A stretch of 64,000 nucleotides of DNA, taken from assembly GCF_000002985.6 (NCBI RefSeq), contig NC_003284.9:7068001-7132000 (forward strand), in the 5' to 3' direction. This DNA comes from Caenorhabditis elegans (lineage: Eukaryota > Nematoda > Chromadorea > Rhabditida > Rhabditidae). The notes under the pieces are model-generated. The model was not told the origin of the DNA. It did not search any database and worked only from the letters and a program-made list of their open reading frames with translations. Shown here piece by piece: positions 44,949 through 58,650 of this stretch (the stretch's first letter is position 1; every line of letters starts with the position of its first letter). A program made the position numbers and the translations under genes.

Positions 44949-46863
44949 ATGATAGTTCCTGCAAGGGTATCGTATTTTCCATCATTTCGAGCTTGGAATC
45001 GGAAAGAAGCGTCCATGAATCACTTAACACTTTCAAGATGGCAGGTCGCGGGGGTTTCACAGCAGTAAGTTATTTTTAAACGCTATGCTGCTTCTGATAG
45101 GGGGGGGGGGGTAATGTATGTGGGAGAATTAAAAAAAAAGAAAGATGAAACATGCAAACTTGGTTAGCGAGTGAAAACAAAAAATTCTCACAATCAGATT
45201 TTAAAACTCATCATTTTAAAATAGTTGTTTGTTGTGAATCACAAAAATTCTATATTTCTGGGTTTCTTTGTGGTATATAAAATAAAATAAACTAGCCTGT
45301 GCTGAATTAATTTTTAATTTTTAGGGACGAAGCTTGTTCTGGTTTGATCCCTCAGCAAGCTTCCCTAGTCTACTTGCATCAGCTCACGAGTTATGAAAAA
45401 AGAGAAATTGAAGACTATCCTATTGTTTACACAGTTGGAGATTATGGATCGAAAAATCAAACGAATCACGAATTAGGAATATTCACATTGCCCAATGGCA
45501 GTTATTGTTTTAAAGAGGGAGATCATATCTCATATCGATACTCAATCGACGAAGTCCTCAGTTCTGGATACTATGCACAGGTTAGCTGCGTTCAAAAGTT
45601 GGGTCAACTTTGGACTAAACTTGGGCTAGCCAAGCTTTACATTGTTTTTCCCCAAGTTTTACCAGCTTGTAATTTGATTTAATATTTTGTGTAAAGATTT
45701 TTGTCTCAAATAACGAGACTGTATTCAAATAACTAGGCTGTATTCGATTTTAACTACAGGTGTTTCGGTGCACGGATAAAAAAACCGATAAGAAAGTATG
45801 CATCAAATTAAAGAATCGCAATCTATCAACCACTTACGAAGAAACTATAATTCTACTCCGCATTCATCAGCTCAATCGGCAAAACAACTCCAACTGTGTC
45901 CGTATGCTCGACTACGATCATTTTCGTGGCCATCATTTCATTGTCTTAGAAAACTATCAAACCGATCTTGCAAGTTATTTATGTGGTAGATCAAAACTCA
46001 CCCCAAGGGTAAGATTTTGCAAACTTGTGTTAAATTCGTTAACAAATCTCCGTAATCGTATACTTCAGGAATACATTCCGATGATAAAATCAATTGTGCA
46101 TGGTCTCAAATTCCTTCATCAAAACAAAATTATCCATGGAGATTTGAAACCTGCCAATGTTCTTCTCAATGAATGGAACAGAAACAATTTGAAGCTCACT
46201 GACTTTGGTTTATCTACATTTGTCAACCAGGGACCATTTTTCCGAGACTATCAAACGCTATACTATAAGGCACCCGAAGTTTTTTGCCAGGGAAAAGTTA
46301 GCGTGGAAATTGACATTTGGTCATTGGGATGTGTGGCAGCCGAAATCGTACGTGGTACCCCGCTATTTGTTGGAGACAACTACTTTGATCAATTTGCTTT
46401 AATTCAAGAATTTTTTGGTAAACCATCACGAAAGTTGTTTAACACTTGGGGAGGAATTCACCAATTTTACACGGAGTACTTCTTTCCACGTCATTGCTTC
46501 GAATGGCTTAATCCTTTTAATGGAGACCGCACCATGGAAATCGAACCGTAAGTGACTCCACTTACTTCATTTTAGGAACATCAATTTGCTCTATTAGTTT
46601 ATCATTAAAAGCAAAAAAGAAAATAATGTCCATTTTGCTGTTATTAAAACATGGAAAATTCCTTTTTCAGACATTACAAACTGGCACATCCGTCGAGAAA
46701 GCCTCCTTTGACTAGCTCACTGGTAAGCAAGTTGCCAGGAGGAAACCAGAAATTTTTGGCTAGATTCCTAATGAGATGTTTTGAATGGGATCCGACTGAA
46801 CGCATCAAGTCATCATTCATTTTGAACCACCCGTTTTTTCATGAATCTATAAACATTCAATAA
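44949..46863 (+). CDS. DYRK-like protein kinase, second tandem copy
   Basis: Exons 44949-45064, 45325-45580, 45760-46008, 46069-46547 and 46671-46863 give 430 residues. The chosen ATG follows a strong acceptor (ctttttttcag, ending 44942) by six bases; an in-frame ATG at 44841 could extend it. Intron positions and phases match the first copy. The glycine loop is degenerate (SSGYYAQV, 118-125), but VAIK-type Lys140 (VCIK), HGDLKPAN (230-237, Asp232), DFG (252-254) and APE are present. The APE region reads YQTLYYKAPE, without a clear DYRK Tyr-x-Tyr. Intron 46009-46068 is 60 nt with no stop, so retention would add 20 residues. Intron 1 contains a run of 12 G (45100-45111). Function unknown. Confidence 0.9.
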
Positions 46864-47518
46864 CTTTCCCACCTTGCGGTACATCAGAAGTACTATCAGA
46901 CTGAAAAAAATTATACACGGTATACCTGCCCCAAAAAAAATTAAGTGACCTTTTTTTGTCCCTATTAGGCTGTGGATTAATGTTTTTATGCCTAAACATG
47001 CAATTCAATTTCATGTTTCGATTAAATTATCATTTTTGAAGAAATGCATGGAAAACTTATTGGTAAATATTTTTGGGGCAGGAATAAAACACAAACACCC
47101 TTTATGAGATTGTTTTGTCCCCTTTCTACAATAACCAAAATATTGTAACCGTCACTTCAATTATTTTTCAATCAAACTGTTTCATTTTCTATGTTATGTT
47201 AATCTATGTAACGTTTTCAAATTTCATTCATCTTCCCTAAACTTTGATTATGTAATTTATTTCTGTTTATTATCCAGTTCCTTATACCACTCTCATTCAA
47301 CTGTATAATATAATTTGTGATACTATGTTTTATGACGAAAAGTGTTCTAAAACTTGAACTGATTTATTTACAAATTGCTTTCAATACTGATAGAAAAGGC
47401 ACAATAATATCAACTCAAGAAGTTTCACATTAAATTGTACTTATTTGTTTTAAGAAAACATCTTGCTGCGTTTGCATACATGTGCCCCATATTCGATTGC
47501 AGAGTTCACGGATTAATT
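46864..47518. other. 3' flank of second kinase gene
   Basis: Contains AATAAA at 47083-47088 and a small inverted pair (ctgccccaaaaaaa near 46926 and tttttggggcagg near 47070). Otherwise nothing recognised. Confidence 0.45.
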
Positions 47519-47836
47519 TACCGTATTTTCTCTATTAGTCTTGCAGCCTCTATTAGTATTGCATGCAAGACTAATAGAGGAAATACGGTAATAGTCTTGC
47601 ACACCTATTCTTGCCAGATCAACAGTATTTTGTGAAAACTTCAAAAATTTCGCCATTTTTTAGCTAAATTAAATTTTCAAGTGTTCAAATAATTGATAAA
47701 ACAATAGAAAATAATGTACTTTGCACGATTTAGACTGTTTCAAGTCAAAGTTTTGACGATAAATGGTCAATTTTACAAAGCTATTGGATCTTCGAAAATT
47801 AGTCTTGCATGCAAGACTAATAGAGGAAATACGGTA
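47519..47836. mobile_element. Palindromic MITE with nested ends
   Basis: The left end taccgtattttctctattag is matched in inverse by ctaatagaggaaatacggta both at about 47571-47590 and at 47817-47836. The motif agtcttgcatgcaagact is itself a palindrome. One element may have inserted beside or into another, or the inner copy may be a partial duplication. Confidence 0.7.
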
Positions 47837-48420
47837 GTTTGTTTTAAGCCCAGCTCAATGCTATTTCAATAATTTAATATGAAACGATGAACTGTAAGGT
47901 GTTTGTAAAACGTATTAATTCTGTTTCAATAAGGTCGAGTGTAGCGTATGGACCACATTCGCTGGTTTTTCTTCAAAGTGAAAGATATCATGTTTAATTT
48001 AAATGAACAAATGACACTTTTTTTCAGAAATTGTGGCTGTAATACACAATTGCCAAAAAGGTGATTTTTACTCAAATTCATTAATTTGACAGCAAGTGAC
48101 CCCTATGGTTCGCATACTTATAATATATTGCCCTTTTTTTAAGATGTCTTACGGAATGAGCTAATAAGGATGCCCATATTTCTTTTCATTTTCATTTTAG
48201 TGTTTACAAAATTGTTTATTTTTGTAAATTAGGTTCGTCACAAAACAAAGTAAGCTTATTATAGTAGTAATGAAGAGTACGGATGCATGAATTATTTGTT
48301 GATGTTATAAATAGGCTGCATAAGAAAACATTGAAAGAAGCGATTGATGAGGAGTTAAAAACAAATTTGATTAAACACAATTCAAAAAATTTAAAAAGAA
48401 ATTAAACAATCGTATAAGTG
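47837..48420. other. Intergenic, hen-1 3' side
   Basis: AT-rich sequence containing the hen-1 3' UTR. No clear AATAAA was seen on the minus strand and no other feature was recognised. Confidence 0.4.
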
Positions 48421-48983
48421 TTATTTTCCTTTAATTTCTTCGAGCATCTTCATCAGTCTACGATACTCCTCGCTTCTCTGAAATGTAAAAATTGTTTTTT
48501 TAAATAAACCGGGGAAGAAAAACAAACTTACAGCTCTATGATAGAAACATTGGAAGTAGTTTTCGTCGTCTCCGTTTGGACAATCAGCTTTTCCATTACA
48601 CAAATCAGCCAGTCTTAAATTGAAACAAGTTAGTTCTGTACCGACCTTGTAACTTACTTGATACATGGCCAGTTGCGAGGGTCATTTATGTCATGGATGG
48701 GACATGGTATGTACTTGTTGCCATGACGGTCAGTTTCACAAACTGTAGTCAAAATTTACTATCTAACTGAATGCCAAAGTTTTTAAGACGCACCTGGTTT
48801 TATTGCAGTCAAAGCATCTGCATCATTCAGTGGCCGATGATTTCCGTGACCCTGCAATTTGAAACATTTGTTAAACCTAGCTTTGCACTATATGAACTTT
48901 GTGAAACTTACAAATGCTCCATCTTGAGATGACAAAACGGATGAGCAAAGTGCACATACGAAAAAAATTACTTTGGAGTTCAT
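48421..48983 (-). CDS. hen-1: HEN-1, secreted LDL-receptor class A protein
   Basis: Exons 48912-48983, 48794-48851, 48658-48742, 48532-48613 and 48421-48477 give 117 residues, ending in TAA. A signal peptide (MNSKVIFFVCALCSSVLSS) is followed by a short linker and one LDLa module with six cysteines (about residues 45-92). The module ends with the acidic calcium cage (LCNGKADCPNGDDENYFQC), and a basic C-terminal helix follows (RSEEYRRLMKMLEEIKGK). In C. elegans HEN-1 is a secreted neuronal protein needed for sensory integration and associative learning. It is related to Drosophila Jelly belly and acts with the ALK receptor homologue SCD-2. I recall it as C36B7.7. The small size and single LDLa domain agree. 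Upstream sequence should contain the neuronal enhancers, but I identified none. Confidence 0.92.
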
Positions 48984-51900
48984 GGTGGGGAGATTTCTGA
49001 AAATAATTTATTGTAGATTACTTGTTATTTTTATGTTTTTGACACATTGTTATCTAGTTACTTAGCTATTTAGTAATCCAGAGTCCTTCTTTTTAAAATT
49101 AAAGGATGACGGAAAACCGAAAAACACGAAAAAGAATTAAAGGTAGGAAACGAAAACAAGAAGGAAAAGCACAAGAACTCAGAACATTCAAATGTCTTGG
49201 TGGCAGATTTTGAATGACAGTTTGTCCATGTGATGGAGTGCAGACAATAACAAAAATGATCGAATACTTTTTGATTGAGACTTTTCTTTACTTTTTTTAT
49301 TACATTGTTTGTTGATTTCTTTCCTAATCGCGGAAATGGTTGAAATGTCAACAAACTGATGTGTTGCAAAGTTGCAAATTGAAGGATCAAAGAAGTGGAA
49401 CTGATGAAATCATAACTTTGGCAGGAAGATGAGTGGGTCAGACAAGGACGTCACAAAGGTCTTTCAGATGAAGGAAAAATGAATGTGAGTGACAATTAGT
49501 AAATGACAAAACAATTAATAATTTCGCATTAAAAGACTTCCTAAATACAAGTAGGCGGGCTCGGCTACTGTGTCATCACATACTACGTCGTTCATCGCCT
49601 CTTTATGATTCGTCTTCATTGTCGCTCACTTTAATCTGCTACAAACTAAGAATGTACTCACTCGCTCACTTAGGCTACGTATGTTTTGACAATGACGTAC
49701 GCCATTAGCACTTCTCAGAGTTTCGTATGTTTCTGGATGTTTTGGCGCGTTGGCATATGTCACTGATCCCCTGCCTGGGCTAAAAGAATGAAAGAACAGA
49801 TTAACAAAAATAGGAAGTGGTTGCAGGATCTAAGGATTCCAGAAATATTTAAATATTTCAAACAAATAAGCGGATTTTATCAGAAAGTGTTACAAATCAA
49901 ATGAGCTGTTTCTGCTCGATCTTTGTGTGGTGCTCTAGGCATCAGAAATTAACTAAGATGAATATGTTTTCAAAAAATGACTGTATATTCATGCGCGGGT
50001 AATAAATCACAAAAAAAAACACTCAGGCACATTTGTTAAATTTGGAGATGAGCCAATGGCGCTTGATTCCAATTTAAAGTGGTGTAGCGCCATCCAATAT
50101 CAGAGTAAAACTTAAAAAAAAGTTTTCTTAACAGTCAAAAACTGGCAATAATTGATATACTTTTAAAAAAACTAGTATTGTCGCCTTTTCGAATCCCTTC
50201 AATGTTTAAATAATATTGCATATTTGAAACATAAGTAAACCATAAAATTTGAAAGAAATTTAAGATGATTTTTTACAACTTTCTCACTGGAGCTACTCCA
50301 CCTTTTATCTGATTCCATGAACGATTTACACAGGATGCCAATTCAATGCTGAACTTTCGAAACACAAACCATTTGCAGCATTTTTTCTAGATTCTTAATT
50401 TTATAGCTTTGATATTTATCTTTGCATTGAAACTACACTGAAGGAATTCACGACTATCCTATTGAGTACTTTCAGTCTTATGGGCAACGAATTGTTTGTT
50501 TCTTCTTTGCCCTAATATATATTTTTATGCTGTCTAGAATGTCGGATGGGTTAAAGAACACAAAAAAGCAGACGTTATGAAAATCAGAAAAATGCAAAAC
50601 TACGTCAGGGTAATATGAGGTCATGACAGAAGCCCAAATAGTTTCACACCTCGAAATAGTAATGATTCAAATAATCTTTGAGGAAGCCAATTTTGAAAAG
50701 CAATTTCCGCGAGCACAACAAAATTAGACAAATCATTGCGATGAGTAATAAGACTATTACATGTAAAAGGAAGTATGATTAATCTTTATAAAAATCCTGC
50801 TCTTTTATAGTTAGATGGTCATTCAGATATTTGAAAGCTGTTATAGATAAAAATGCAATATGATAGGTGGTGGGTGAGTTTTTGGATCAACTGATATCTT
50901 GACAATTGTGACGTAACCATTTTTGCAACTAACAATAGATGCTTACTGACAGCGAGACATACAATAAAACGTCTAGCTGTCATAACAAGAATGTGGAATT
51001 TTGTCATGACAAATATTCAACTTGAAAAAATTAATGACATAGAAAACGGAAATGAAGAACGTTTCCTATCAGTTTGTTTTTCTGTTTCAACTTGTTTTTG
51101 TTTTCTTCGAATTATGCATTTTTAATTCTTTACTCGATTTTCAACTGGGACTCAAGTTTTCAATTTTATGAAATTGATGGTAAACAGGAACAAAAATATG
51201 AGGATATGAAGAGAAAAACCACGCGTAGTTTACTCTAAGAATAACATGAAAATTGTTGCAAAAACGTGAGAAAAACTTCAAACTCACGTAGTGAATCACA
51301 TATGTTTTAATATAGAGTAGACACGCGCGAGTGACCAATATCTAGTTTTTAATGTACTTTTAGCAATTTGTGTGTGAAACTGAAGAAAAATATCTGAGTA
51401 ATCGGAATCTAAGCTGCAATGTTGCAAAAATTGTTCTTTTCTGGAGAATTGAAACCCGTCTTTAATATTGCATTCAAGTTCAAACATGTGAGTGAACGAA
51501 AAACGGAATTAAAAAAAAAAAAACAAAAATGGTGATGTTAGAAAATTTCAGTTGTGATTCTGAGAAAAAAGTAGGCAAAAATAGGTAAAAATACAAATAG
51601 TTTCAATTAACCATTCACAGATTTGGTAACTCCTCGAAAAAAGAAATGGGAATCACAAAATTTACAAAAGTTGGGCAAAATTGGTAAAAGTTTAGGATTG
51701 CCTCTCGGCTAAACAAAAATTCATACCTAAAATCTACCGAAACTTGACAATACTTGTTTTAATAGTTGCTAAACTTAGTCAAAAAGTGGCTGAATTTTAT
51801 AGATACTAAAGTGCCTTCAAGTTTGGAAACCCCTATTGAGAAATTGCTAAAAGTGGTTGAGTAGTTCCATCAAACTGCCAAAACAGATATGCATGTTATC

Positions 51901-54900
51901 GAATGTCCGAAAAATGCAAAAAATGCTCTTCTAAGAGATTCAAACCTCCACAGTGGCAATAGTCTCGTGCTATTTAAAAATATAGATTAAATTCAATGAA
52001 AAAAAACGACAAGGAAGAAAAAACTGCTGGGTATCAAACTATGGTCTTTCGGAATCTACCCCTTTCTGATTCAGGACATGATAAAATTCTTATCAGACAT
52101 CTGTCTAATAATGAGGGGTATCTTGAGGCTGTTCTTATATTTTAACATCAGGAATAAAATTGAATCGTTCTTTTTTTACATGATTCATAGTGAGGGTGGG
52201 AATTAATACTAATCAAGGGATTAAATCATATATACACTTGATGAATTAAACTAATAAGTCGTTGATAATGTCAAAATTGTCTTTCTAGCAAATGAAAATT
52301 CAATGCGTATAGATTATAGAGGATATAAAAAGATTGATACATGAATGAAAATGTTTTCTAAATGAAAATTGCATGTTTCAAAAGTTCTCTTGATTTCATT
52401 CAATATTTTATGTAAAACTACATATAAAATTGATTGAATTCGATAATTGAAGTCAAAAATAGTTGCGGAATAAGCAGCGTGAAAACTAGGTTCTATAGAT
52501 TTAATACGAACCAACACAATGCAACAAAAAGATGAAAGCTCTGTGAACGCAATCGGAAATTTATAACCTTGAAAGTGACCCCAAGCAAAAATTTACAAGT
52601 GTTTCTTTATGTGATACCAATGGTTGTGTTTCGCAGCTGTGGAGTATTTTCAGCTAACAGATGCAAACATATATTTACAGTGATCATACAATACGCAATC
52701 AACTAATTTTGTAAATGCGATGTCCGGCATAATGTTCCCAAAACTTCGCAAAAGCTTACACTTTAAGTTAGTTCACAAACATTAAGGAAATCAAATTTGA
52801 TTTTGTGTGAGTATTTACATAACAATACTATGTTTAATTAATTTATCAAAACTTTCGACAAAAATTTCGATAATATCTTTTAAAGATCTACTCTACTTGT
52901 GAAAACAAGAAGGAACAGTTTACAACACCAAGAATTTGTGCGGCAATTCAAATTATTAAGCATTTTTGAGCTGGTTTTTCACTGTGAAGTTTCCTGATTT
53001 GCTTTTGATACCATAGTCAACAATGATTTTGGTACAACTCATTCGAAGGAATTTCCCACATCCAATACACTGACTTTGAAATTGTTTTTGAGCTTGTTAA
53101 CATACCGTTAAATGTAAATTGTTTATCTTAAAGAAATAATATTTCTCTTAACTGCTATATGAATTCATTCAAAAAACAGATGCAACAATTCAAAAACAGG
53201 GATTTTTTGGGATTGAGATTTTAAATCAGAAATACAGTTCCGGCTTCAAAATTTTAGAAAATCAGGTAATGTTGAAGTCTCAGGTAGTATTCAGGGATCT
53301 CGGGCAGGCCTTTTTTGCGTTGAATATCATCAAATGTAATTCTGTGATGAGAGTTACCTGTCAAAAATGTTAAAATTGAAACAGCTAATTTTTATTTATT
53401 TCTCGAGTAATCCCAAAATGAGCCCAAACTACTGATTTCTGGCTTCTTGAAAACTCTTTAGAAGCTGTCCTAACAGGTTAAAATATTGAACAAATGACTT
53501 ATTTTGTTTGAAAATTAAGATGATGTTAACTCCTCAGTGTAGCAGCAACCGGAAATTTTTATTCACAGAATTATTACATTTATTGCAGAGTTAAGTTATT
53601 TTTTACGTGTTTTTATTTTGAAAATTATTTTGAGTTTACAGCCGATCGATGCACAACTGTGGGTTTATTTTGGGTATCCATTAACTGGAAATTACCTGAA
53701 TTAACAAAAAACCTGAAATGAACAAGCAAAATATGAAATTTAGGTGATTGCTTGAAAAAGTTAATTCTTTAAAAAAAGTTAATTTAAAATGGTAGATTCT
53801 AGCTAAATTCCACCGTTTCAATTCAAAGTTTTGAACGCCATAAATAATCTTTGAACAGTTTTTTTGAGAAATCTCACTTGGGTTTTTGTTTTTCTATCTA
53901 TCTAAGTATTAAAATCATTTTTATTCAAAATTTAATAAATGTAAAAGAATACACAGTTTACTTTTTCATAGTTTTTGTGATTTATAATTTAAAGTATTTG
54001 CTATAACTTTCAAGCTAATGCTAATTTTCAACTATCATTTCAAATATCGTCATCTTCTCGTTATTTCAGGTTTTCTCACTGTTCTTCTCCTCATTGTTGC
54101 ATTCCAAGAAAAATCGTTTTTCTCTGAAGAAGCTTATCCGACTTCTTGTCTGCGGCCTTTGCCCACTTCACATTCCCGCCATTTTTGATGTGTGTGGTCA
54201 TTAGCGCAAAAATAGGTGCAAGAAATCTCTGCTGAGAGTTTCGAGTGTTAAGAGACACAGAGAGCTCAACTCCTGCGAACGATCTTTCTTTAGTTTTCTG
54301 CTCATTGATTTCTTGTATGAACTATCTATGTTCATTTTCATTACATTTGAAAGCATCTATCTGGAATCTAAAACTAAATTTGTTGGTTTAATTTTTTCCT
54401 GAATAATAAAATAACCTTCATTGTAACAAAATTCGTTTATTAAATTTTACAAGTATTTAAAATTTGATAAATCATTTGTGTATACTTGACTGTGTACCTT
54501 TTATTGCCATACGTTGTGACGTCATTTTTGACCGCCGTGACCACTTTTCCGACACTGCTTGAATATCCTCCTAATGTTTATCTCTTCGTAAAAGATGAAG
54601 CAGCGCCAGTGGATAACTGTAAAAACCCACATTTATGGTGCCAAAAAACTTCATATCATAGTGAAAATTTGAGAAAAATTTTTATTGACAGTCAGAAAAT
54701 GTCAAATACTAAGCTTTAAATATTTATATTTGAAACATAGTAGACCATACATTTTGAAGGTGAAATTTTATTTTAATCGACGAATTCGAAAAATGTGGCT
54801 AAAACTGGGCTTCCTCCAAATTTCAAAAAATTATATATAGTTTTGAAAATTGTTTTCGAAATTTTTTACTGTTTCTTTTTGGCCATTGTGGACCATGTTT

Positions 54901-57900
54901 AAAAACAATTTTCCCTCTGGCTTAACTTTACCTTTAAACCGGTGTTATTTTTCTTCCCAGTACCAGACCACTAAACGTAACTCGGTTCATAAATTTTTTT
55001 TTCAAAGTTCATGTAGGATCACGCTAAGTTTATTGACAGCCAAACGAGTAAACATGTTCGAATTCACCTGCCATTCTAGACATTCAAATTGACTTGCATG
55101 CTGATAATGTTAAAAATTAGGAAGAACTCACATTCTGAAAATTATTCAAGCGGATGCAGATTTTTTTACTTCTGAAAACTGTGCAGTTAATAAACTTATA
55201 AAAGCAAAAAACATTTTCAAACATTTATGTTCTTTAGTTCTAAATTCTCGAAAAACTATTGCTATCTTTCTTTTAGACTTGCATGTTTCATTTGTGTTGC
55301 ACCTCAAACAACTTTTGAAAACTAATCTTAAATTTACTTTTTATTTCATTGTCGACTCAATAACTTCAACACGTTAGTAGTGAGGTTTGTCTATTTTACA
55401 ATGAGCATCCATTAATTTTTAAAAATTTATGATATCTTTTTTTTTCAGTTTTCTGGCCAAATTTATTTGTTTTTCTTGAGTTTTCTCTAACATTAGATCT
55501 AAAGCACAGTTTACCAATTTTCAAAAAAGTTTTCCTCAGCAAATTATGATTTTTTTTGTAAAATTGCCAATTTTTAGGCCAATTTAGGCATTTTAGCGAG
55601 TTTTTTTTCTACACAGAATAAATTCGGAAAATTTGAAAAGCTGCTTTTCACATCATATGTATTTTCAAAAACTCAAGAAAAACTAATTAATTTTATCAAA
55701 AACGTAAAAATTTTGAAAGTATGTCGTTTATTGCGCAGGAATTTAAAAGATATGATAGTGTTTAATTATCAAAAAAATCTAAAATTAATGGTTTAGAAAA
55801 AAAAAGTAATTTTTTTTCCAGACATATTAGGCCATTTTCTATAATTCAGAGCAAAATCTCATACTACTCCAACTTCCATTCTTAATTCAAGTTTTCAGTT
55901 GACCTTTTGTTATGTTAAAAAACCCTTAAAAATAATTCGAGCTGTTTGCAAAAAATGCTTTCAGAAAATTAACATTGGTCTTGAAAACTTTCGCTTATTT
56001 TTTGTTCAGAGTTCATGCCGTGGACAAAGAGGAATACCAAAACACATGAACTTTTGTTGATGTTTGATCTTATTTTCCAATCGAACAAAACAATATCAAA
56101 TTCTGAATTCCAGATGCATTTTCATTTGAGAGCATGCTTGTCCACTCATCTTTTTGGTTGAACATTAATTTCTCTGTGCGCTAAGATCAATTTTTGTGTC
56201 AACAATTATTTATCAGCAAAATTAATTCAAAAATGCGTCACATTGTACCCGTGAGACAAATGTTTATCAACTTTCTCTTCGTTTCCTTCTTTTCAATCTT
56301 GGTACCCATTTCCCATGCGGTCTGAAAATTTAATTTCATCGTTCGATTGTTTTTGCCATCTAACCTTTTTTGGCAGACAAGCAATTTTAATAGAATAATA
56401 GAATAGTACGCGTCTTCTTTTCTTAATTTTAATGCAAGAAACAAAAGATGAGCTATTCGTTTTGAGATCTATTTTCGTGAACATTGATCTATGAACTGTT
56501 GATTCTGGTTATCAAGTACACACAACTTTTTTTGTCAGGCAATGAGGGTGCCAAGTACTTTGTTTTTGATTTTTTTTTTCCATATTATCTGCTTTTTTTA
56601 CCAAAGAATTTGTAAATCTATCATAATTTTTATAGAAACTGTAAGCAAAAATACTTTCTATAATTTCAATTTTTTCTGAACATAGTAGAGAGACAAAATT
56701 CTATTGTTGACATATATCATTATTGACGTATAGTAGAAATGTCGGAAATTTTTTTTAAACACAATACATTTCACTACCATTTTTGTTTTTTGTATTCTTA
56801 GAGTTACTATGTTTTTATTGTATGTAAAATAATGCCACTGGAAAGTTTGTCTTAAATTGAAAAACATTGTGTGAAAAAAAGAAGACAACTACAAACTTTT
56901 TTTTAGACATACAATTTTGCATGCCGACAACTATTGTAAATTATTCAATATTTCTCAAATATTATCCACGATTTCAATCAAGTTTTTTTTCCGGCATACG
57001 TTCTTAATTTCAAGATGTTTAGTTCAAAAAGAGTATACAACATAGGAACTACAAAAAACCTGACAAGAAATGCAAAAAACAAAAGAAATTAAAAGGCTGT
57101 TCGAATTACACCAAATATCAAAATAAAACTTTTCAGAGAATTTTGAAAATTTTATAATGATTGTTGCGTTTTAGCACTATAGGTATAGGTATATGTTTCA
57201 ATAATTTCCTTGATAGCATTTTTACAGTACTTCATTTTGGTTTTTTTTTTCAAAAAGCCCAAAAATAAATTAATTCTGAAAAGTTTTCAACAATTAATTT
57301 GAGTTTTCTCGTTGGGCGAAGTAATTGTTTATCATCTCTTAAAATTAGATAAGAGGGTTGATGTAGTTGTTTTATCAGTACGTCAAGTAGGTTCAGTTGC
57401 AGTTCATGCCAGTGTTGCATAGTTTTTTCGCATTGAAAAAGAATATACTTGCCTGTAAATTTGAATGCAAGAAAACACTTTTGTAATAAGAATCTGCACG
57501 TGCCAAAAGTACTTTTTGCAAAAAAAATCAGACCAATTTAATCCATTCAGTTCTTAACAAATCTTTCATGATGAAGCAGATATTTCACGTGGTTTACCAA
57601 AAGTTTTTGAGCGTTTGGCATTTATTCAGAGGTGTGAGCATGACTTATGACGCCTTATATAGTGGAGATAGGATTATAAAAAGTCATGGCAATAATGGAA
57701 AAACATATCACATAATAAAAAGTAGAATACGTGGATTTATTTCAATAATTTAATTGTTTTGAAAAAACCAAAAACTGAAAAAAAAGAGTACTGGTCAATC
57801 AAACAACGAAACATTCTAATTTCATTTTGTTTTAAAGGAGGGATATTGGCATGAGTTTCGCTTGTAATATTTAGTGTATAAAAGCTAATTTTTGTATAAC

Positions 57901-58650
57901 AGCTAATTTTCGAACGCTGCAACATGAAAGAATTGGTAACCTTAGGGATTCAAGCTAAAATTAGGCAGTTTTGAATTTTGAAATTTTAAAAAGACATACT
58001 TTTAAAAAAAATTTTCTGAGAAGTTCATTACGAATTTTGTTGATTTGAGTTTTGTCTATAGAAGCAATATAAGTTAACATTAATAGTTTCTTGATAAAGT
58101 TGACAAAATTTCCAACTTTTTAGCTACTGACACCGATAGTGTTCAAACACCTGTTTAATTACTTTTTTTCAAAAAAAAAATCACAAATCTAATCATAATC
58201 AATCAAAAAATACTCGTGCTACTGTCTGCTTGATTCAGTACACAAACAGTCAATAAACCGGTGATTTGTCTCTCTATTCAGTGATTTCACGGCAACCAAC
58301 CACCCACGTGTCCCCAAGTTTCCCAATAAGTTATAATGTTTTAGTGATATGCCCATGCGCTTCCAGAAAGACTAAAATTAAGCAGCAATGGAAAAAAAAT
58401 GCACAAGCGTCACCTTCGTATCCTTCCTTTCTGCCTACACATGTCCTCGCAAACATTCCTAATCTCCGCCCCGTCTTTTTTCTTTTTGTCGACCAAAACA
58501 TTTCTCATCTTCTTTTTACATCGCATGTTCCTGTTCAAATCACTTTGACACTTATCTTCATTCCGAAAGGTGATAATATTTTGTTCGCTGTTTATTGTTT
58601 TGTTGTTGTGATGCAATGTACGCAAGAATAAAATCAATTTTTTTCAGAAA
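48984..58650. other. Long gene-poor interval
   Basis: Almost 10 kb with no exon that I can support. GC is low throughout. A GC-richer stretch at 49540-49770, just upstream of hen-1, is the best candidate for its promoter. A pyrimidine-rich stretch with a good acceptor (atttcag) starts at about 54063 and might be an upstream non-coding exon of the gene to the right. Short AAAGTTGG-type repeats occur at about 51660-51860. Confidence 0.4.

Noticed and set aside
54061..54300. Pyrimidine-rich GC-richer stretch as a coding exon
   Set aside because: It follows a good acceptor, but no frame is open with a matching donor; at most an untranslated exon.
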